Assembly: GCA_016930015.1 (NCBI GenBank)
Contig: JAFGHR010000125.1
Coordinates: 46,818 to 110,817, forward strand
DNA length: 64,000 bases
Direction of reading: 5' to 3'
From: Anaerolineae bacterium
GTDB lineage: Bacteria; Chloroflexota; Anaerolineae; Aggregatilineales; Aggregatilineaceae
The notes beneath the pieces were generated by a model. It was not told the origin of the DNA, did no database searches, and saw nothing but the letters and a program-made list of their open reading frames with translations. Of the stretch, positions 26,864 through 35,859 are shown piece by piece. A program made the position numbers and the translations under genes. Position 1 is the first letter of the stretch; each line of letters starts with the position of its first letter.

Positions 26864-27823
26864 CTAGTCTGTGCCGCGCAGCACTTTACGGTGGATCAGG
26901 TAACGTTTCTGGACGTGCATTCCGGCCCGTTCGTAAAGTGCGACGGCATTCGTGCGGTTTTCGGAATCGACTTCCAGTTCGGCGGCGGTGAACCCGTGTT
27001 CACGCAGGGTGCGGAGGCCGTGCCGCAGCAGGGCACTCCCCAGCCCGCGCTGGCGATAGGTCGCCCGCACGCCGACGGTATCAAGCCACCCCACACCGGG
27101 ATGCTCCGCCCCTTTGGCGCGTGGCAGGCACAACCCGACGATCTGATTCGATGTACTGACGGCAACCAGCCACAATGCCGGATCGAACGGCACTTCTTCT
27201 CGCATGATGGTTTGCCATACGTCAAACGGCGGTGCGATATAACCCCAGTTGTCGCGGAAAATATCCTGTTCTGCTTCGAACACCGCCATTGCATCCCGAT
27301 CCCAGATGAACGGGCGGAAGGTGATCCCGGCAGGCAGCGGAGGGGCGTCCACCGGCGCGGTCAGATCGGTGCGCATAAGCCAGGTCAGGCGCACGACCTG
27401 GAAACTCGCCTGATCCAACAGGGCGTGCGCGGCGGTGTTGGTATCGCTGCAAGCGCGTGTAACGACCAGGGACATTCCTGCCGGGAGTTCAGCTTCGGCC
27501 CGCACCCGGAAGCGATCTTCTACTACCGCCAGCAGGCGCGATCCAAGCCCCTGCCGCCGGAAGTCGGGATCGACATAACCCCCGCCCCAGCCGTTGCCGA
27601 AACGTGGATCCAGTTCGGCGGTGGCAAAGCCGATCACGCGTCCTTCGGGAGTCGCTGCCACAAACCAGTTGTCTTGAGGGTTAACATAGAAGCGCTCAGC
27701 GTGAGCGCGCAGCGTATCGAGTGTGACAAATTGGTCTTCATTGTCGTGCGCAACGGCCCGGTTGATCACGTCCACCAGCGCGGGAAGATCGTCAAACTGA
27801 AACGTGCGAATAACAATATCCAT
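26864..27823 (-). CDS. Tandem GNAT acetyltransferase
   Basis: 319 residues with two GNAT N-acetyltransferase domains in tandem. The first (about 1-150) has the acetyl-CoA-binding loop RRQGLGSRLL; the second (about 170-315) has RQRGLGSALL and the NxxAxxLYxRxGM motif (NAVALYERAGM). The layout resembles that of mycothiol synthase MshD and other double-GNAT proteins, where often only one half is active. The acceptor substrate cannot be read from the sequence. ATG 27823 has an AGGA only at a loose distance. Its upstream region holds a repeat-like GC stem and a possible small gene. Confidence 0.88.
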   Translation of the reverse strand: MDIVIRTFQFDDLPALVDVINRAVAHDNEDQFVTLDTLRAHAERFYVNPQDNWFVAATPEGRVIGFATAELDPRFGNGWGGGYVDPDFRRQGLGSRLLAVVEDRFRVRAEAELPAGMSLVVTRACSDTNTAAHALLDQASFQVVRLTWLMRTDLTAPVDAPPLPAGITFRPFIWDRDAMAVFEAEQDIFRDNWGYIAPPFDVWQTIMREEVPFDPALWLVAVSTSNQIVGLCLPRAKGAEHPGVGWLDTVGVRATYRQRGLGSALLRHGLRTLREHGFTAAELEVDSENRTNAVALYERAGMHVQKRYLIHRKVLRGTD

Positions 27824-27883
27824 GTGTTGGTTTTTTCCTGTTCAGCATATAAAAGGTTTTAGGCTGCGCCATAAGAATAATTA

Positions 27884-27930
27884 CCCCATCCCCCACAACC
27901 CCTTCCCTTAGGGAAGGAGAGCAAGGGCAA
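27884..27930. repeat. C-rich intergenic element with short palindrome
   Basis: A run of C-rich sequence contains the 7-bp stem CCTTCCC-TTA-GGGAAGG (27901-27917). A similar C-rich/hairpin composition occurs at 57580-57713. This looks like a dispersed REP-type element, but only two loosely similar places are seen here. Confidence 0.3.
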
Positions 27931-27943
27931 ACAAACGGGAGGT

Positions 27944-28033
27944 TCATTTTCTTGGTTCAGCCTTACACATTAATGCAACGGCGGAACCTTGCATCAGGCT
28001 CCCTGATTCAGTCCCTGGAATTGCGCTAGTCAT
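27944..28033 (-). CDS. Possible 29-residue small protein
   Basis: A 29-codon frame, MTSAIPG...MCKAEPRK, with one Cys near the end. Its ATG (28033) is preceded by a near-perfect ribosome binding site AAGGAGG at six bases, and a minus-strand promoter lies 67 bp upstream. The signals are better than those of many genes in this window. The peptide has no recognisable family, no signal peptide and no membrane helix. It could be a real small protein, a leader peptide for the GNAT gene 120 bp downstream, or chance. No terminator separates it from that gene. Confidence 0.4.
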   Translation of the reverse strand: MTSAIPGTESGSLMQGSAVALMCKAEPRK

Positions 28034-28099
28034 GATCCACCTCCTTGATGTTGTCTTGAACAGGCAGCCGATCATAATCGTTAAAAGAACGGTTTGTCC

Positions 28100-28127
28100 A
28101 GTATAGCAATGCACCTCAATATGTGAA
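28100..28127 (-). promoter_or_regulatory. Minus-strand promoter for the small gene and GNAT gene
   Basis: On the minus strand TTCACA (28127-28122), a 16-bp spacer and TATACT (28105-28100). Confidence 0.5.
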
Positions 28128-28186
28128 GTGTGGGGAGAAAGCACGCAGCGCCTCGCCGTACCTGCCGGATGTTAACCATCTGGTGG

Positions 28187-28214
28187 TTGACTCGGCCTGC
28201 CGTTTCGTGATAAT
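28187..28214 (+). promoter_or_regulatory. Promoter of the 104-residue protein gene
   Basis: TTGACT (28187-28192), 16-bp spacer, GATAAT (28209-28214), about 85 bp before the start codon. Confidence 0.55.
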
Positions 28215-28299
28215 TCACCATGTCGGATCGTCGGTAAACGCGGGCTGTGGTATGCTAACAGCGAGCGTGTATTGTATGCTCGTAAGGAGAGTAGAGGCA

Positions 28300-28614
28300 A
28301 TGGGTTTTCTAAAAAATCTATTTGGTGGTGGCAAATCTGAGGAAGCGGGTGACAGAGACGGCCTGTATTTTTACATCCGCTCAGACAGCACCGGGGAAGT
28401 GATCCGTTTGCGGATTCACCGGTACAATGATCTCTCACAGGCAGATGATAGCAAAAGTTATTACGTGCGAAAAACTGTCGTTGGGCAGCGCAGTTATGAC
28501 CGTATCGAGGTGGAACTGTATTTCGACAAAACCCGCCGCTTTAACGACAGTACGATCACGGGGGGAGAACTGGTAGACCGTGATGCTTACGAAACCTATC
28601 AGGCCAATCAGTAA
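28300..28614 (+). CDS. Small conserved-looking protein of unknown function
   Basis: 104 residues starting MGFLKNLFGGGK, a short amphipathic N-terminus followed by a Gly/charged linker and a compact alpha/beta domain (GLYFYIRSDSTGEVIRLRIHR, SYYVRKTVVGQRSYDRIEVEL, TITGGELVDRDAYE). The N-terminal FLKNLFGGGK pattern is common in small peripheral or linker-containing bacterial proteins. I do not recognise a family. ATG 28300 has AAGGAG ten bases and AGAGG two bases upstream. It stands alone with its own promoter. Confidence 0.75.
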   Translation: MGFLKNLFGGGKSEEAGDRDGLYFYIRSDSTGEVIRLRIHRYNDLSQADDSKSYYVRKTVVGQRSYDRIEVELYFDKTRRFNDSTITGGELVDRDAYETYQANQ

Positions 28615-28698
28615 CCATCCGGCTGCCTATTCGTTATTCACAATCGCACCCACCGGACAAGGTGGTGTTCGTTACCATACCTAAACAGGTTGTCTATC

Positions 28699-29862
28699 GT
28701 GACCACGATCATTCTGCTCGACATTGACGGTGTGCTGGTCCATCCGGTGGGGTATAAAGTGGCGTTACAAACCACCGTGGATTTTTTCGCGGCTCGCATG
28801 GGCCAGCCCAATATGGCCGTCACCCACGACGAGATCGCTGTTTTTGAAGCCTGCGGGCTGACCAATGAATGGGATTCCGGTGCGATGTGTGTCAGCGCGC
28901 TGCTGCTGGCGGCGCTCATACAGCGCCCGGACGTGCGGCGGGTATCGCTTGAAGACACGTTCAGCGCCATTCACGCCACGGGTATCACCCTCGGACGCCC
29001 GGATTTTACCGGGCTGGCACACCGGATCAGGCAGCATAACACCAACGGGGATATGCCATCCCGCGTGTGTCTGACCCTGCTGCGCGAAGAAACTGATCCG
29101 GCCAATCTCCCGCTGTTGGCGGCGCTGCTGGGTGACATTTACGCGCTCGACACACCAACCACGCAGATATTCCAGGTGTATGCGCTGGGTCATGACCGCT
29201 TTGCCGCTGCCTATGGCCGACCGGCGCTTTTCGAGCACGCGGGCACGCTGACAACACACGATGTACCCTTGCTGACCGAATCCAGCCGGGAACGCCTGCT
29301 GGCCTGGAACCGGACTGCTGCGCAGGGCGCTGCTGTTTTTACAGCGCGGCCTTCGATGCCGCCCGGTGACCGTCCCGGCCCGGTGGAAGCTGTGAACTCG
29401 CCGGAAGGTGAACTCGCCGTCGAATTATTGGGGCTGGCGGACAAACTGCCGTTGGTCGCACAGGGACAGGTCGCCTGGTTAGCCGATCAACGCGGGCGTG
29501 CGGCGTCGGACTACGTCAAACCCTCGCCGGTGCAAGCGCTGGCCGCGATTGGTGCCGCTGCAAGCGGCGCGATTCAACCATCGCTGGCGGCTGCCGCCGA
29601 CCTGGTCGAGCACGATCAGCTTTCCGGCCCACTGGCCGCCCTGGGCGCGGAACCGCTGCGCGTGGTTGTGCTGGAAGATTCGACCGGCGGGATTCAGGCG
29701 GTGCACGGCGCCGTATCACACTTACAGCGTGCCGGTATCGATGCTGCCGTGACGGGGATCGGTGTCTCGCCGCAGGCGGATAAACGGGCGGCGCTGTTTA
29801 CCATTGCGGACCATGTGGTCGATGATGTCAACGCGGGCTTAGCTATCGTTCTTGACACGTGA
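28699..29862 (+). CDS. HAD-like hydrolase with large insert
   Basis: About 387 residues. The first strand carries HAD motif I, LLDIDGVLV (nucleophile Asp and second Asp), and the last third carries VVVLEDSTGGIQAVHGAV, the HAD motif IV region where an acidic residue binds magnesium. Between them lie about 280 residues instead of the usual 100-150, with Ala/Leu-rich helices, so the cap is unusually large. Substrate unknown; sugar-phosphate or nucleotide phosphatase activity would be typical. GTG 28699 is chosen with ACAGG nine bases upstream; TTG 28690 is an alternative. The next gene is 24 bp downstream, likely the same operon. Confidence 0.75.
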   Translation: MTTIILLDIDGVLVHPVGYKVALQTTVDFFAARMGQPNMAVTHDEIAVFEACGLTNEWDSGAMCVSALLLAALIQRPDVRRVSLEDTFSAIHATGITLGRPDFTGLAHRIRQHNTNGDMPSRVCLTLLREETDPANLPLLAALLGDIYALDTPTTQIFQVYALGHDRFAAAYGRPALFEHAGTLTTHDVPLLTESSRERLLAWNRTAAQGAAVFTARPSMPPGDRPGPVEAVNSPEGELAVELLGLADKLPLVAQGQVAWLADQRGRAASDYVKPSPVQALAAIGAAASGAIQPSLAAAADLVEHDQLSGPLAALGAEPLRVVVLEDSTGGIQAVHGAVSHLQRAGIDAAVTGIGVSPQADKRAALFTIADHVVDDVNAGLAIVLDT

Positions 29863-29886
29863 TTGTTTAACGTAAAGGAGCGCATC

Positions 29887-30792
29887 ATGGCAGTTGAATT
29901 CGGGCTTGTTACGCCCGCCGGACCACTGAAGGGACAGACCGACCAGTGGAAACACGGCATTGATACCAGCCTGACCGTTTTACTGGGGTATGTCAGCGGT
30001 TTATGGGTAACCGATCACTTTTTTTGGGACGACGAACCGACATTCGAATGCTGGACCGCCATGGCCTATTTGTCGGCACGCTGGCCGCAGCTTGATATCG
30101 GGTCGGCGGTGCTGGGCCAGGGCTATCGTAACCCGGCCCTGACGGCTAAAATGGCTGCGACGCTGCAAACACTGAGCAATGGGCGGTTGATTTTTGGTAT
30201 CGGCGCCGGGTGGAAAGAAGACGAGCATTACGCCTACGGCTACCCGTTCCCCAGCGCGGGCGTGCGCGTCGAGCAGTTGGAAGATACGCTGGAAATCATT
30301 ACGCGCCTGTGGACCCAACCCGGTAAGATCAGCTACCAGGGCAAACATTACAGCGTTGTGAATGCGTACTGCGAACCCAAGCCCGATCCGGTGCCGCTGC
30401 TGGTGGTCGGCGGCGGCGGCGACAAAACGACCCGGCTGGCCGCGCGGTTTGCCGACTGGTGGAATATCCCTGATGCCAGCTTCGACACGTACAGCGAGCG
30501 TATGGCGGTTGTTCAAAACCACTGCGCCGAGATTGGCCGCGATCCGTCCACCATGCGTTATACGTGGTTTGGGCGGCTGGTGTTGGGCCGGACCGAAACC
30601 GACGCGTTAGCGCGCGGTGGTAATCAGTGGACGTATAACAACGCACTGTTCGGAACGCCGGAACAGGTCGTCCAGCAGATGGGCCGGTTTGTAGACGCGG
30701 GCGTAGATTATTTTATGGTGGGGATTTTAGACCTGGATAACCCGGACGTGGTCGATATGCTGATCACGGACGTGCTGCCGTATTTTCCATAA
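29887..30792 (+). CDS. LLM-class flavin/F420-dependent oxidoreductase
   Basis: 301 residues with the luciferase-like monooxygenase TIM barrel. Typical features are the VTDHFF strand, LGQGYRNPALTAKMAATLQTLS, FGIGAGWKEDEHYAYG and the LLVVGGGGDKTTRLAARFAD segment. Members use FMN or F420 with many different substrates; neither can be chosen here, although Chloroflexota commonly carry F420-type LLM enzymes. ATG 29887 follows AAAGGAG by seven bases; the frame extends eight codons further upstream without a binding site. It is followed by a terminator. Confidence 0.9.
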   Translation: MAVEFGLVTPAGPLKGQTDQWKHGIDTSLTVLLGYVSGLWVTDHFFWDDEPTFECWTAMAYLSARWPQLDIGSAVLGQGYRNPALTAKMAATLQTLSNGRLIFGIGAGWKEDEHYAYGYPFPSAGVRVEQLEDTLEIITRLWTQPGKISYQGKHYSVVNAYCEPKPDPVPLLVVGGGGDKTTRLAARFADWWNIPDASFDTYSERMAVVQNHCAEIGRDPSTMRYTWFGRLVLGRTETDALARGGNQWTYNNALFGTPEQVVQQMGRFVDAGVDYFMVGILDLDNPDVVDMLITDVLPYFP

Positions 30793-30823
30793 TCAGCCGC
30801 CGGGCAGTAGAGCGTAACATACG

Positions 30824-30853
30824 CGGGGCGATACACATGTATCACCCCGTTTT
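30824..30853 (+). terminator. Rho-independent terminator
   Basis: CGGGG and GATAC (30824-30834) pair with GTATC and CCCCG (30839-30849) with one internal mismatch, followed by TTTTGTTGTT. Confidence 0.8.
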
Positions 30854-30867
30854 GTTGTTCATCAATC

Positions 30868-31152
30868 TCAGGGATGGAACCGCTGTTCCAGATCGGCGGC
30901 GACGTCATCCGGTGACAGGCCGCGCTGCGCCAGCAGCACCAGGCAGTGATACGCCAGGTCGGCCAGTTCGGATATAACCCGTTCGTCGCCTTGCGCTTTG
31001 GCCGCCAGGATCACCTCGATCGCTTCTTCGCCGATTTTTTTGACGATTTCATCTTCGCCGCGTTCGAGCAGGTGATTGGTGTACGATCCCTCTTTGGGGT
31101 TGGCCTGCCGATCTTGAATCACGGCAAACACCCGCGCCAGTATATCAGTCAA
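30868..31152 (-). CDS. hisE: Phosphoribosyl-ATP pyrophosphatase
   Basis: 94 residues; second step of histidine synthesis, hydrolysing PR-ATP to PR-AMP. The MazG-like helical fold with [31 protein letters not shown] and [10 protein letters not shown] is diagnostic. Last gene of the his operon and separate from hisI, unlike the hisIE fusion of enterics. It starts with TTG 31152, six bases after GGAGG, overlapping the end of hisI by 8 bp; a TTG one codon earlier is only three bases from that site. Confidence 0.95.
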   Translation of the reverse strand: MTDILARVFAVIQDRQANPKEGSYTNHLLERGEDEIVKKIGEEAIEVILAAKAQGDERVISELADLAYHCLVLLAQRGLSPDDVAADLEQRFHP

Positions 31153-31489
31153 CAATATCCTCCAATGTGCGATAAAAACAACTCACGCGCCCGGTGTGAC
31201 ACGCCGGTCCTGCCGGGTTCACCTTGATCAGCAGCGTGTCGGCGTCACAGTCGGCCCAGATGCCGGTCACCGTTTGGGTGTTGCCGCTGGTTTCGCCTTT
31301 GTGCCACAGTTCGTCCCGGCTGCGGCTCCAAAAGGTTGTTTCGCCGGTTTCGACCGTCCGCCGCAGCGACTCGGCATTCATCCACGCGACCATGAGCACC
31401 ATACCGGTGTTGGCATCCTGCACCACGGTAGTGATCAGGCCGTCCGGCGTCCATTTCAGCGCGGCGATCACCGCTTCCAGGTTAATCAT
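31145..31489 (-). CDS. hisI: Phosphoribosyl-AMP cyclohydrolase
   Basis: 114 residues; third step, opening the purine ring of PR-AMP. The family sequence is complete: [26 protein letters not shown], and the zinc/magnesium site in [13 protein letters not shown] with the later ACHTG. The Cys residues of the zinc site are present. ATG 31489 follows GGAGG by six bases and overlaps the end of hisF by 8 bp, so translation is coupled. Confidence 0.96.
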   Translation of the reverse strand: MINLEAVIAALKWTPDGLITTVVQDANTGMVLMVAWMNAESLRRTVETGETTFWSRSRDELWHKGETSGNTQTVTGIWADCDADTLLIKVNPAGPACHTGRVSCFYRTLEDIVD

Positions 31490-32255
31490 GCTGCACCTCC
31501 ACCAGCCGCACCGGGACGCCGTGTTCGTCCAGGTAGGCTTTCACCTGGCCCACGCTGAGCTGTTTATAGTGAAATAGACTGGCCGCCAGCGCGGCATCGG
31601 CGCCGCCGCCGGTCAGCGCCTCGACAAAATGCGGCAGCGCCCCGGCTCCGCCCGACGCGATCACGGGGATGCTGACCGCGTCGCTGATGGTGCGTGTCAG
31701 CCGGATTTCGTAACCGTCCTGGGTGCCGTCGCGGTCCATGCTGGTCAGCAGGAGTTCACCCGCGCCGCGCCGTTCAACCTCACGCGCCCACTGCACCGCG
31801 TCGATGCCGGTCGGGATGCGCCCGCCGCTGACGTACACCTCGTAATACTGGCCGTTCCACCGCGCATCGATGGCGACGACCACACACTGCGAGCCGAAAC
31901 GCTCCGCGCCCTCTGCGATCAGGTCCGGGCTGCGCACGGCAGCGCTGTTGATGGCGATCTTATCGGCCCCGGCGAGCAGCGTTTCACGCATATCCTGCAC
32001 CGTGCGCAGTCCGCCGCCCACACAAAACGGGATAAAAATAGCATCGGCCACGCGCCGTACCACGTCCAGCATGGTATCGCGGCCTTCGTGCGTGGCGGTG
32101 ATATCCAGAAACGTCAGTTCGTCCGCGCCTTCGCGGTCATAGATCACGGCCTGCTCGACCGGGTCGCCCGCATCACGCAGATTCACAAAGTTGATGCCTT
32201 TCACGACGCGCCCTTCGGTCACGTCCAGACAGGGAATGATTCGTTTGGCTAACAT
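31482..32255 (-). CDS. hisF: Imidazole glycerol phosphate synthase cyclase subunit
   Basis: 257 residues; the cyclase half of IGP synthase, using ammonia delivered by HisH to make IGP and AICAR. The (beta/alpha)8 barrel begins [11 protein letters not shown] with catalytic Asp11; the second catalytic Asp is in VVAIDARW. Both phosphate-binding loops ([19 protein letters not shown]) are present. I start at ATG 32255, preceded by AGGA at eight bases; the longer frame adds seven codons without a binding site. It lies 31 bp after hisA. Confidence 0.96.
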   Translation of the reverse strand: MLAKRIIPCLDVTEGRVVKGINFVNLRDAGDPVEQAVIYDREGADELTFLDITATHEGRDTMLDVVRRVADAIFIPFCVGGGLRTVQDMRETLLAGADKIAINSAAVRSPDLIAEGAERFGSQCVVVAIDARWNGQYYEVYVSGGRIPTGIDAVQWAREVERRGAGELLLTSMDRDGTQDGYEIRLTRTISDAVSIPVIASGGAGALPHFVEALTGGGADAALAASLFHYKQLSVGQVKAYLDEHGVPVRLVEVQHD

Positions 32256-32286
32256 GCTTCCATCCTGACGGCGCATCAGCGCCCGG

Positions 32287-33027
32287 TTACACGTCGGATG
32301 AGGCGAGACGGATCGCGTCTTCGAGCGCGACCGCCCCGGTATACAATGACTTGCCGATCACCACGCCCGCGATGATGCCCGTTTTTCGCAGCCGGGTGAT
32401 ATCGTCCAGCGAGGCCACGCCGCCGGATGCGATCACGGCCAGCCCGGTATCACGCGCCAGCGCGGCGGTTGAACTCACGTTCACGCCGGACAGGTCACCG
32501 TCGCGGCTCACGTCGGTGTATAACGCGTGGCGCACGCCGTCGGCGGCAAAACGGCGGCCCAGATCGGCGGGTGTCCACGCGCTGACCTGCTGCCAGCCGT
32601 GCGTGGCGACCTGGTCGCCCCTGGCATCCAGCGCCACGGTGACGGCATCCGCGCCAAACCGCGCGACGGCCTGCCCGGCCAGCTCCGGCTGGTTGACGAC
32701 CATCGTACCCAGGATCACGCGGGACGCGCCTGCATCCAGCGCCCGCTGCGCATCATCCAGCGAACGCAGCCCGCCGCCAAACTGCACCGGCAGGCTCACG
32801 CCCGCGATGGCTCGCAGCGTTTCGAGCGCTAAGGTTGCCTCGCCCAGCGCGCCGTCCAGGTTCACGACGTGGAGCCATTCCGCGCCTGCCGCCTGCCAGC
32901 GCTGCGCCGTGGCGACCGGGTCATCACTGTGCACGGTTTCCTGTGACGGATCGCCGTACAGCAGGCGCACGACACGCCCTTTGCGTAAATCAATCGCCGG
33001 GTACACGGTCAGCTTGTCGCCCGTCAT
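32287..33027 (-). CDS. hisA: ProFAR isomerase
   Basis: 246 residues; fourth step, isomerising ProFAR to PRFAR. The barrel starts with [15 protein letters not shown] (catalytic Asp13), and the second catalytic Asp is in YTDVSRDG. Phosphate-binding loops QFGGGLRS and IASGGVASL are present. No sign of the bifunctional PriA form beyond the normal fold, although trpF function cannot be excluded. It overlaps hisH by four bases (ATGA), so is translationally coupled. Confidence 0.96.
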   Translation of the reverse strand: MTGDKLTVYPAIDLRKGRVVRLLYGDPSQETVHSDDPVATAQRWQAAGAEWLHVVNLDGALGEATLALETLRAIAGVSLPVQFGGGLRSLDDAQRALDAGASRVILGTMVVNQPELAGQAVARFGADAVTVALDARGDQVATHGWQQVSAWTPADLGRRFAADGVRHALYTDVSRDGDLSGVNVSSTAALARDTGLAVIASGGVASLDDITRLRKTGIIAGVVIGKSLYTGAVALEDAIRLASSDV

Positions 33028-33632
33028 GGTATGTTCTCCACGAAGTTACGCAAAATCTGCTGGCCGACCAACTGGCTTTTTTCCGGGTGCGGCTGGATGC
33101 CGCACACACTGCCGCGCCGCACCACCGAGACAAAATCGATGCCGTAATCGGTGGTCGCCAGCACGTCGCCCGGATCACCGGCCTCGACGTAGTACGAATG
33201 CACAAAATAGGCGTAGGCGCCGCTGTCCACGCCAGCCAGCAGGGGATCGGATCGCTGAATGTGCAGTTGGTTCCAGCCGATGTGCGGCACCTTCGGCCCA
33301 TCCACAGGGAAGCGCGTCACCCGGCCCGGCAGCAGTCCCAGCCCGCGATGATCGCCCATTTCGTCACTGGACTCGAACAGGTATTGCATGCCCAGGCAGA
33401 TGCCCAGCAGCAGTACACCGGCCTCGACGGCGTCGCGTAAGGGCTGCTCGAAACCTGCCGCCCGCAGCGCGTCGATTCCGGCCCCGAACGCGCCCACGCC
33501 CGGCAGCACGATTTTATCCGCGTCGTCGAGTTGATCGGGTGCGGCGGCGGTGATCACATCCGCGCCGAGATAAGAAAGCGTGTTGCGTACACTGCGCAGA
33601 TTGCCCGCGCCATAATCGATAACCGCGATCAT
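33024..33632 (-). CDS. hisH: Imidazole glycerol phosphate synthase glutaminase subunit
   Basis: 202 residues; class I glutamine amidotransferase that supplies ammonia to HisF. Nucleophile Cys79 lies in LLGICLGMQ, and the His-Glu of the triad lie in IQPHPEKSQ. The start MIAVIDYGAGNLRSV is canonical. The ATG overlaps the stop of the upstream phosphatase gene by four bases, which ties that phosphatase firmly into the operon. Confidence 0.96.
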   Translation of the reverse strand: MIAVIDYGAGNLRSVRNTLSYLGADVITAAAPDQLDDADKIVLPGVGAFGAGIDALRAAGFEQPLRDAVEAGVLLLGICLGMQYLFESSDEMGDHRGLGLLPGRVTRFPVDGPKVPHIGWNQLHIQRSDPLLAGVDSGAYAYFVHSYYVEAGDPGDVLATTDYGIDFVSVVRRGSVCGIQPHPEKSQLVGQQILRNFVENIP

Positions 33633-34132
33633 GATGACTCCTCGTTTTCCGTCCAGGTGCGAATCATGCGCGCCTGTTCGTCGGTTTGTGGTGAATTCAG
33701 CCGCCCATCACGCAGGCGAATGATCTCGTCGAGCGCTTCCTGGCCGCTCAGGCCGTGCCGCACCAGGAAACAGCCGATCACCGTGCCGGTGCGCCCGATC
33801 CCACCCAGGCAGTGGACATAAGGCACCTCGCCGCGCGCCAGTGCGCCGTCCAGCGTATTCAGAATGTCGATCATCAACCGGTCGGACGGTACATCCATGT
33901 CGGGAATGTCAAACCGCACGTGCCGGACGTGGCGCGGCAGCCACGGCGCATACGGCGACACTTCACCCTGTTCCGTGAGATCGATAAACGTCGTCACGCC
34001 CGCCGCTAGCAGGCGGTTGATCCGGTTCTGGGCCATGTGTTCGTCCCACGCACCGGGATACGGCCCGGCCAGCAGTTCGCGCGGGCGCACCCAGTAAGCG
34101 CCGAAAAACGGGCGTTTGGGCTGATCAGTCAT
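33629..34132 (-). CDS. Cys-based dual-specificity-type phosphatase inside the his operon
   Basis: 167 residues with the P-loop signature HCxxGxxRTG (HCLGGIGRTG; nucleophile Cys108, Arg114) of the PTP/dual-specificity superfamily. The probable general acid is among Asp75, Asp78 and Asp80 (FDIPDMDVPSD). The domain is minimal, with no signal peptide, so it is a cytoplasmic phosphatase. It lies 28 bp after hisB and overlaps hisH by four bases (ATGA), so it is co-translated with the pathway. All other histidine enzymes are encoded here, but no recognisable histidinol-phosphatase (HAD type as in HisB-N, PHP type, or inositol-monophosphatase type). I infer that this protein may do that step. A conventional protein-tyrosine phosphatase carried along in the operon is the alternative. 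Confidence 0.9.
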   Translation of the reverse strand: MTDQPKRPFFGAYWVRPRELLAGPYPGAWDEHMAQNRINRLLAAGVTTFIDLTEQGEVSPYAPWLPRHVRHVRFDIPDMDVPSDRLMIDILNTLDGALARGEVPYVHCLGGIGRTGTVIGCFLVRHGLSGQEALDEIIRLRDGRLNSPQTDEQARMIRTWTENEESS

Positions 34133-34160
34133 GGTTGCATTGTCTCCTTGGTTATCGCCG

Positions 34161-34757
34161 CTACCCGGTCAGCGTGCCTTTTGTGCTGGGGATGCCTCCG
34201 CGCCGGGGATCAAGCGCGACCGCCTGTGCCAGCGCGCGCCCCAGCGCCTTAAACAGCGCCTCGGCCTTGTGATGATCGTCGCGGCCATAAAATACCTGCG
34301 CGTGTAGATTCAAACGCCCGTGCACGGCGATCGATTCGAACACGTGCGTCACCAGCGAGGTTGGCATCTGGCCGATGGCGGGCGTATCGAACACGGCGTC
34401 GATCACGGCATAGGGCCGCCCGCTGAGATCGACCACCACGCGCGCCAGCGCTTCGTCCATGGGAACATAAGCCGCGCCCATGCGCACGATGCCTTTACGG
34501 TCGCCCAGCGCCTGATCCAGCGCCCGGCCCAGGCAGATCGCCACGTCTTCGACGGTGTGATGCGCGTCGATGTGTAAATCACCGGTCGCCTCGACGGTCA
34601 GGTCAAACAGGCCGTGCACCGCGACATGGTGCAGCATATGGTCCAGGAATCCCACCCCGGTGTTGATCGCGGCCTCGCCGCGCCCGTCGAGATTCAGGGA
34701 TAGATCGACCTGTGTTTCGTTGGTCTGGCGTGTGATGACGGCGGTTCGTTCAGTCAT
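34161..34757 (-). CDS. hisB: Imidazoleglycerol-phosphate dehydratase
   Basis: 198 residues; converts IGP to imidazole acetol phosphate with manganese. The duplicated metal-binding motifs HHTVED and DHHKAE are both present, with GFLDHMLHH at the start. It is monofunctional: the HAD phosphatase domain fused to it in enterics is absent. ATG 34757, with GGAG upstream, overlaps the end of hisC by 8 bp; the longer frame is antisense-free but unlikely because it lies inside hisC. Confidence 0.96.
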   Translation of the reverse strand: MTERTAVITRQTNETQVDLSLNLDGRGEAAINTGVGFLDHMLHHVAVHGLFDLTVEATGDLHIDAHHTVEDVAICLGRALDQALGDRKGIVRMGAAYVPMDEALARVVVDLSGRPYAVIDAVFDTPAIGQMPTSLVTHVFESIAVHGRLNLHAQVFYGRDDHHKAEALFKALGRALAQAVALDPRRGGIPSTKGTLTG

Positions 34758-35859
34758 GGGTTTCTCCAATCGAGCGTAAAGCCGCCAGCAGCGCGTCAGT
34801 CTGCGGCGGCGTCCCGGCGCTGATGCGTACATGATCGCTCAGGCGGGGTTTGTTGTAATACCGGATCAGGATGCCGTGTCCGGCCAGCGCCGCCCGCAGA
34901 TCGGCGGCGGGCATGCCGACCACGCGACACAACACAAAATTACTGCGGCTGGGGTACGGTTCCAGGAACGGAAACGCTGCCAGTTCGGTTTCCAGGCGCG
35001 CCCGCTCGGTGATCAGGCGGCACACATTGGCTTGAAGCGCTGCCACGTCCGCCAGCGAGGCCCGCGCGGCCACGTCCGCGGCCACGTTCACATTATACGG
35101 CTGTTTGATCTTCCACAGGTGCGTGATGATGTCCAGCGGAAACAGGCCGTATCCCACGCGCAGCCCGGCCAGCCCGGCCCACTTGCTGAAGGTGCGCAGC
35201 ACGATCAGGTTGGGCGTATCCGGCACGCGGGACGCCATGCTCGACGCGCCGCTGAACTCGTTATAGGCTTCGTCCAGCACCACCACCAGCGGCAGATCAA
35301 GCAGGCGATCCAGGTCGCCGGGCGCGATCAGCCCGCCATCGGGATTATTGGGCGAGCACACGAACAGCAGCTTGGCGCCGGATTCGTAAGCCGCGTTGAT
35401 GATGCGATCCACGTCCAGCGACATATCCGCGCGGCGCTCCACGCTGATCACGCGGGCATGGGCCAGCGGCGCGTCAAACGCGTACATGCCGAACGTTGGC
35501 GGGCAGTTGATGACCGCGTCGCCCGGCTCGATGAACAACTGCAACGTGAGCGCGATCAGTTCATCGGCCCCGGCCCCGGCCAGGATAAACGACGCGTCCA
35601 CGCCGGTATAGTCGCTGAGCATGGCGCGCAGCGCGCGCGACTCTGGATCGGGGTAAATGTGCGCCACGTCCAGCGCGGCCAGCGCCGCCAGCGCAGCGGG
35701 CGACGGTCCATAGGGGTTTTCGTTGGCGTCCAGCTTGACCAGTTCCTCGACCGGGCGCCCTAACTGTTCGGCGAACACTTCTAAGGACGCGGTGGGCGTG
35801 TACCGCTCCATCCGGGCCACGTCCGCCCGAATCCGCACGCGCTCCAATGTCTGGCTCAT
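34750..35859 (-). CDS. hisC: Histidinol-phosphate aminotransferase
   Basis: 369 residues; PLP-dependent fold type I aminotransferase making histidinol phosphate from imidazole acetol phosphate and glutamate. The PLP lysine is Lys226 in [27 protein letters not shown] near the N-terminus and SPNNPDGG and LDEAYNEF in the middle are typical. It overlaps hisD by four bases (ATGA). Confidence 0.95.
   Translation of the reverse strand: MSQTLERVRIRADVARMERYTPTASLEVFAEQLGRPVEELVKLDANENPYGPSPAALAALAALDVAHIYPDPESRALRAMLSDYTGVDASFILAGAGADELIALTLQLFIEPGDAVINCPPTFGMYAFDAPLAHARVISVERRADMSLDVDRIINAAYESGAKLLFVCSPNNPDGGLIAPGDLDRLLDLPLVVVLDEAYNEFSGASSMASRVPDTPNLIVLRTFSKWAGLAGLRVGYGLFPLDIITHLWKIKQPYNVNVAADVAARASLADVAALQANVCRLITERARLETELAAFPFLEPYPSRSNFVLCRVVGMPAADLRAALAGHGILIRYYNKPRLSDHVRISAGTPPQTDALLAALRSIGETHD

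Noticed and set aside
34831..35763. A 310-codon open frame on the plus strand within hisC
   Set aside because: Antisense shadow of a well-supported his gene.
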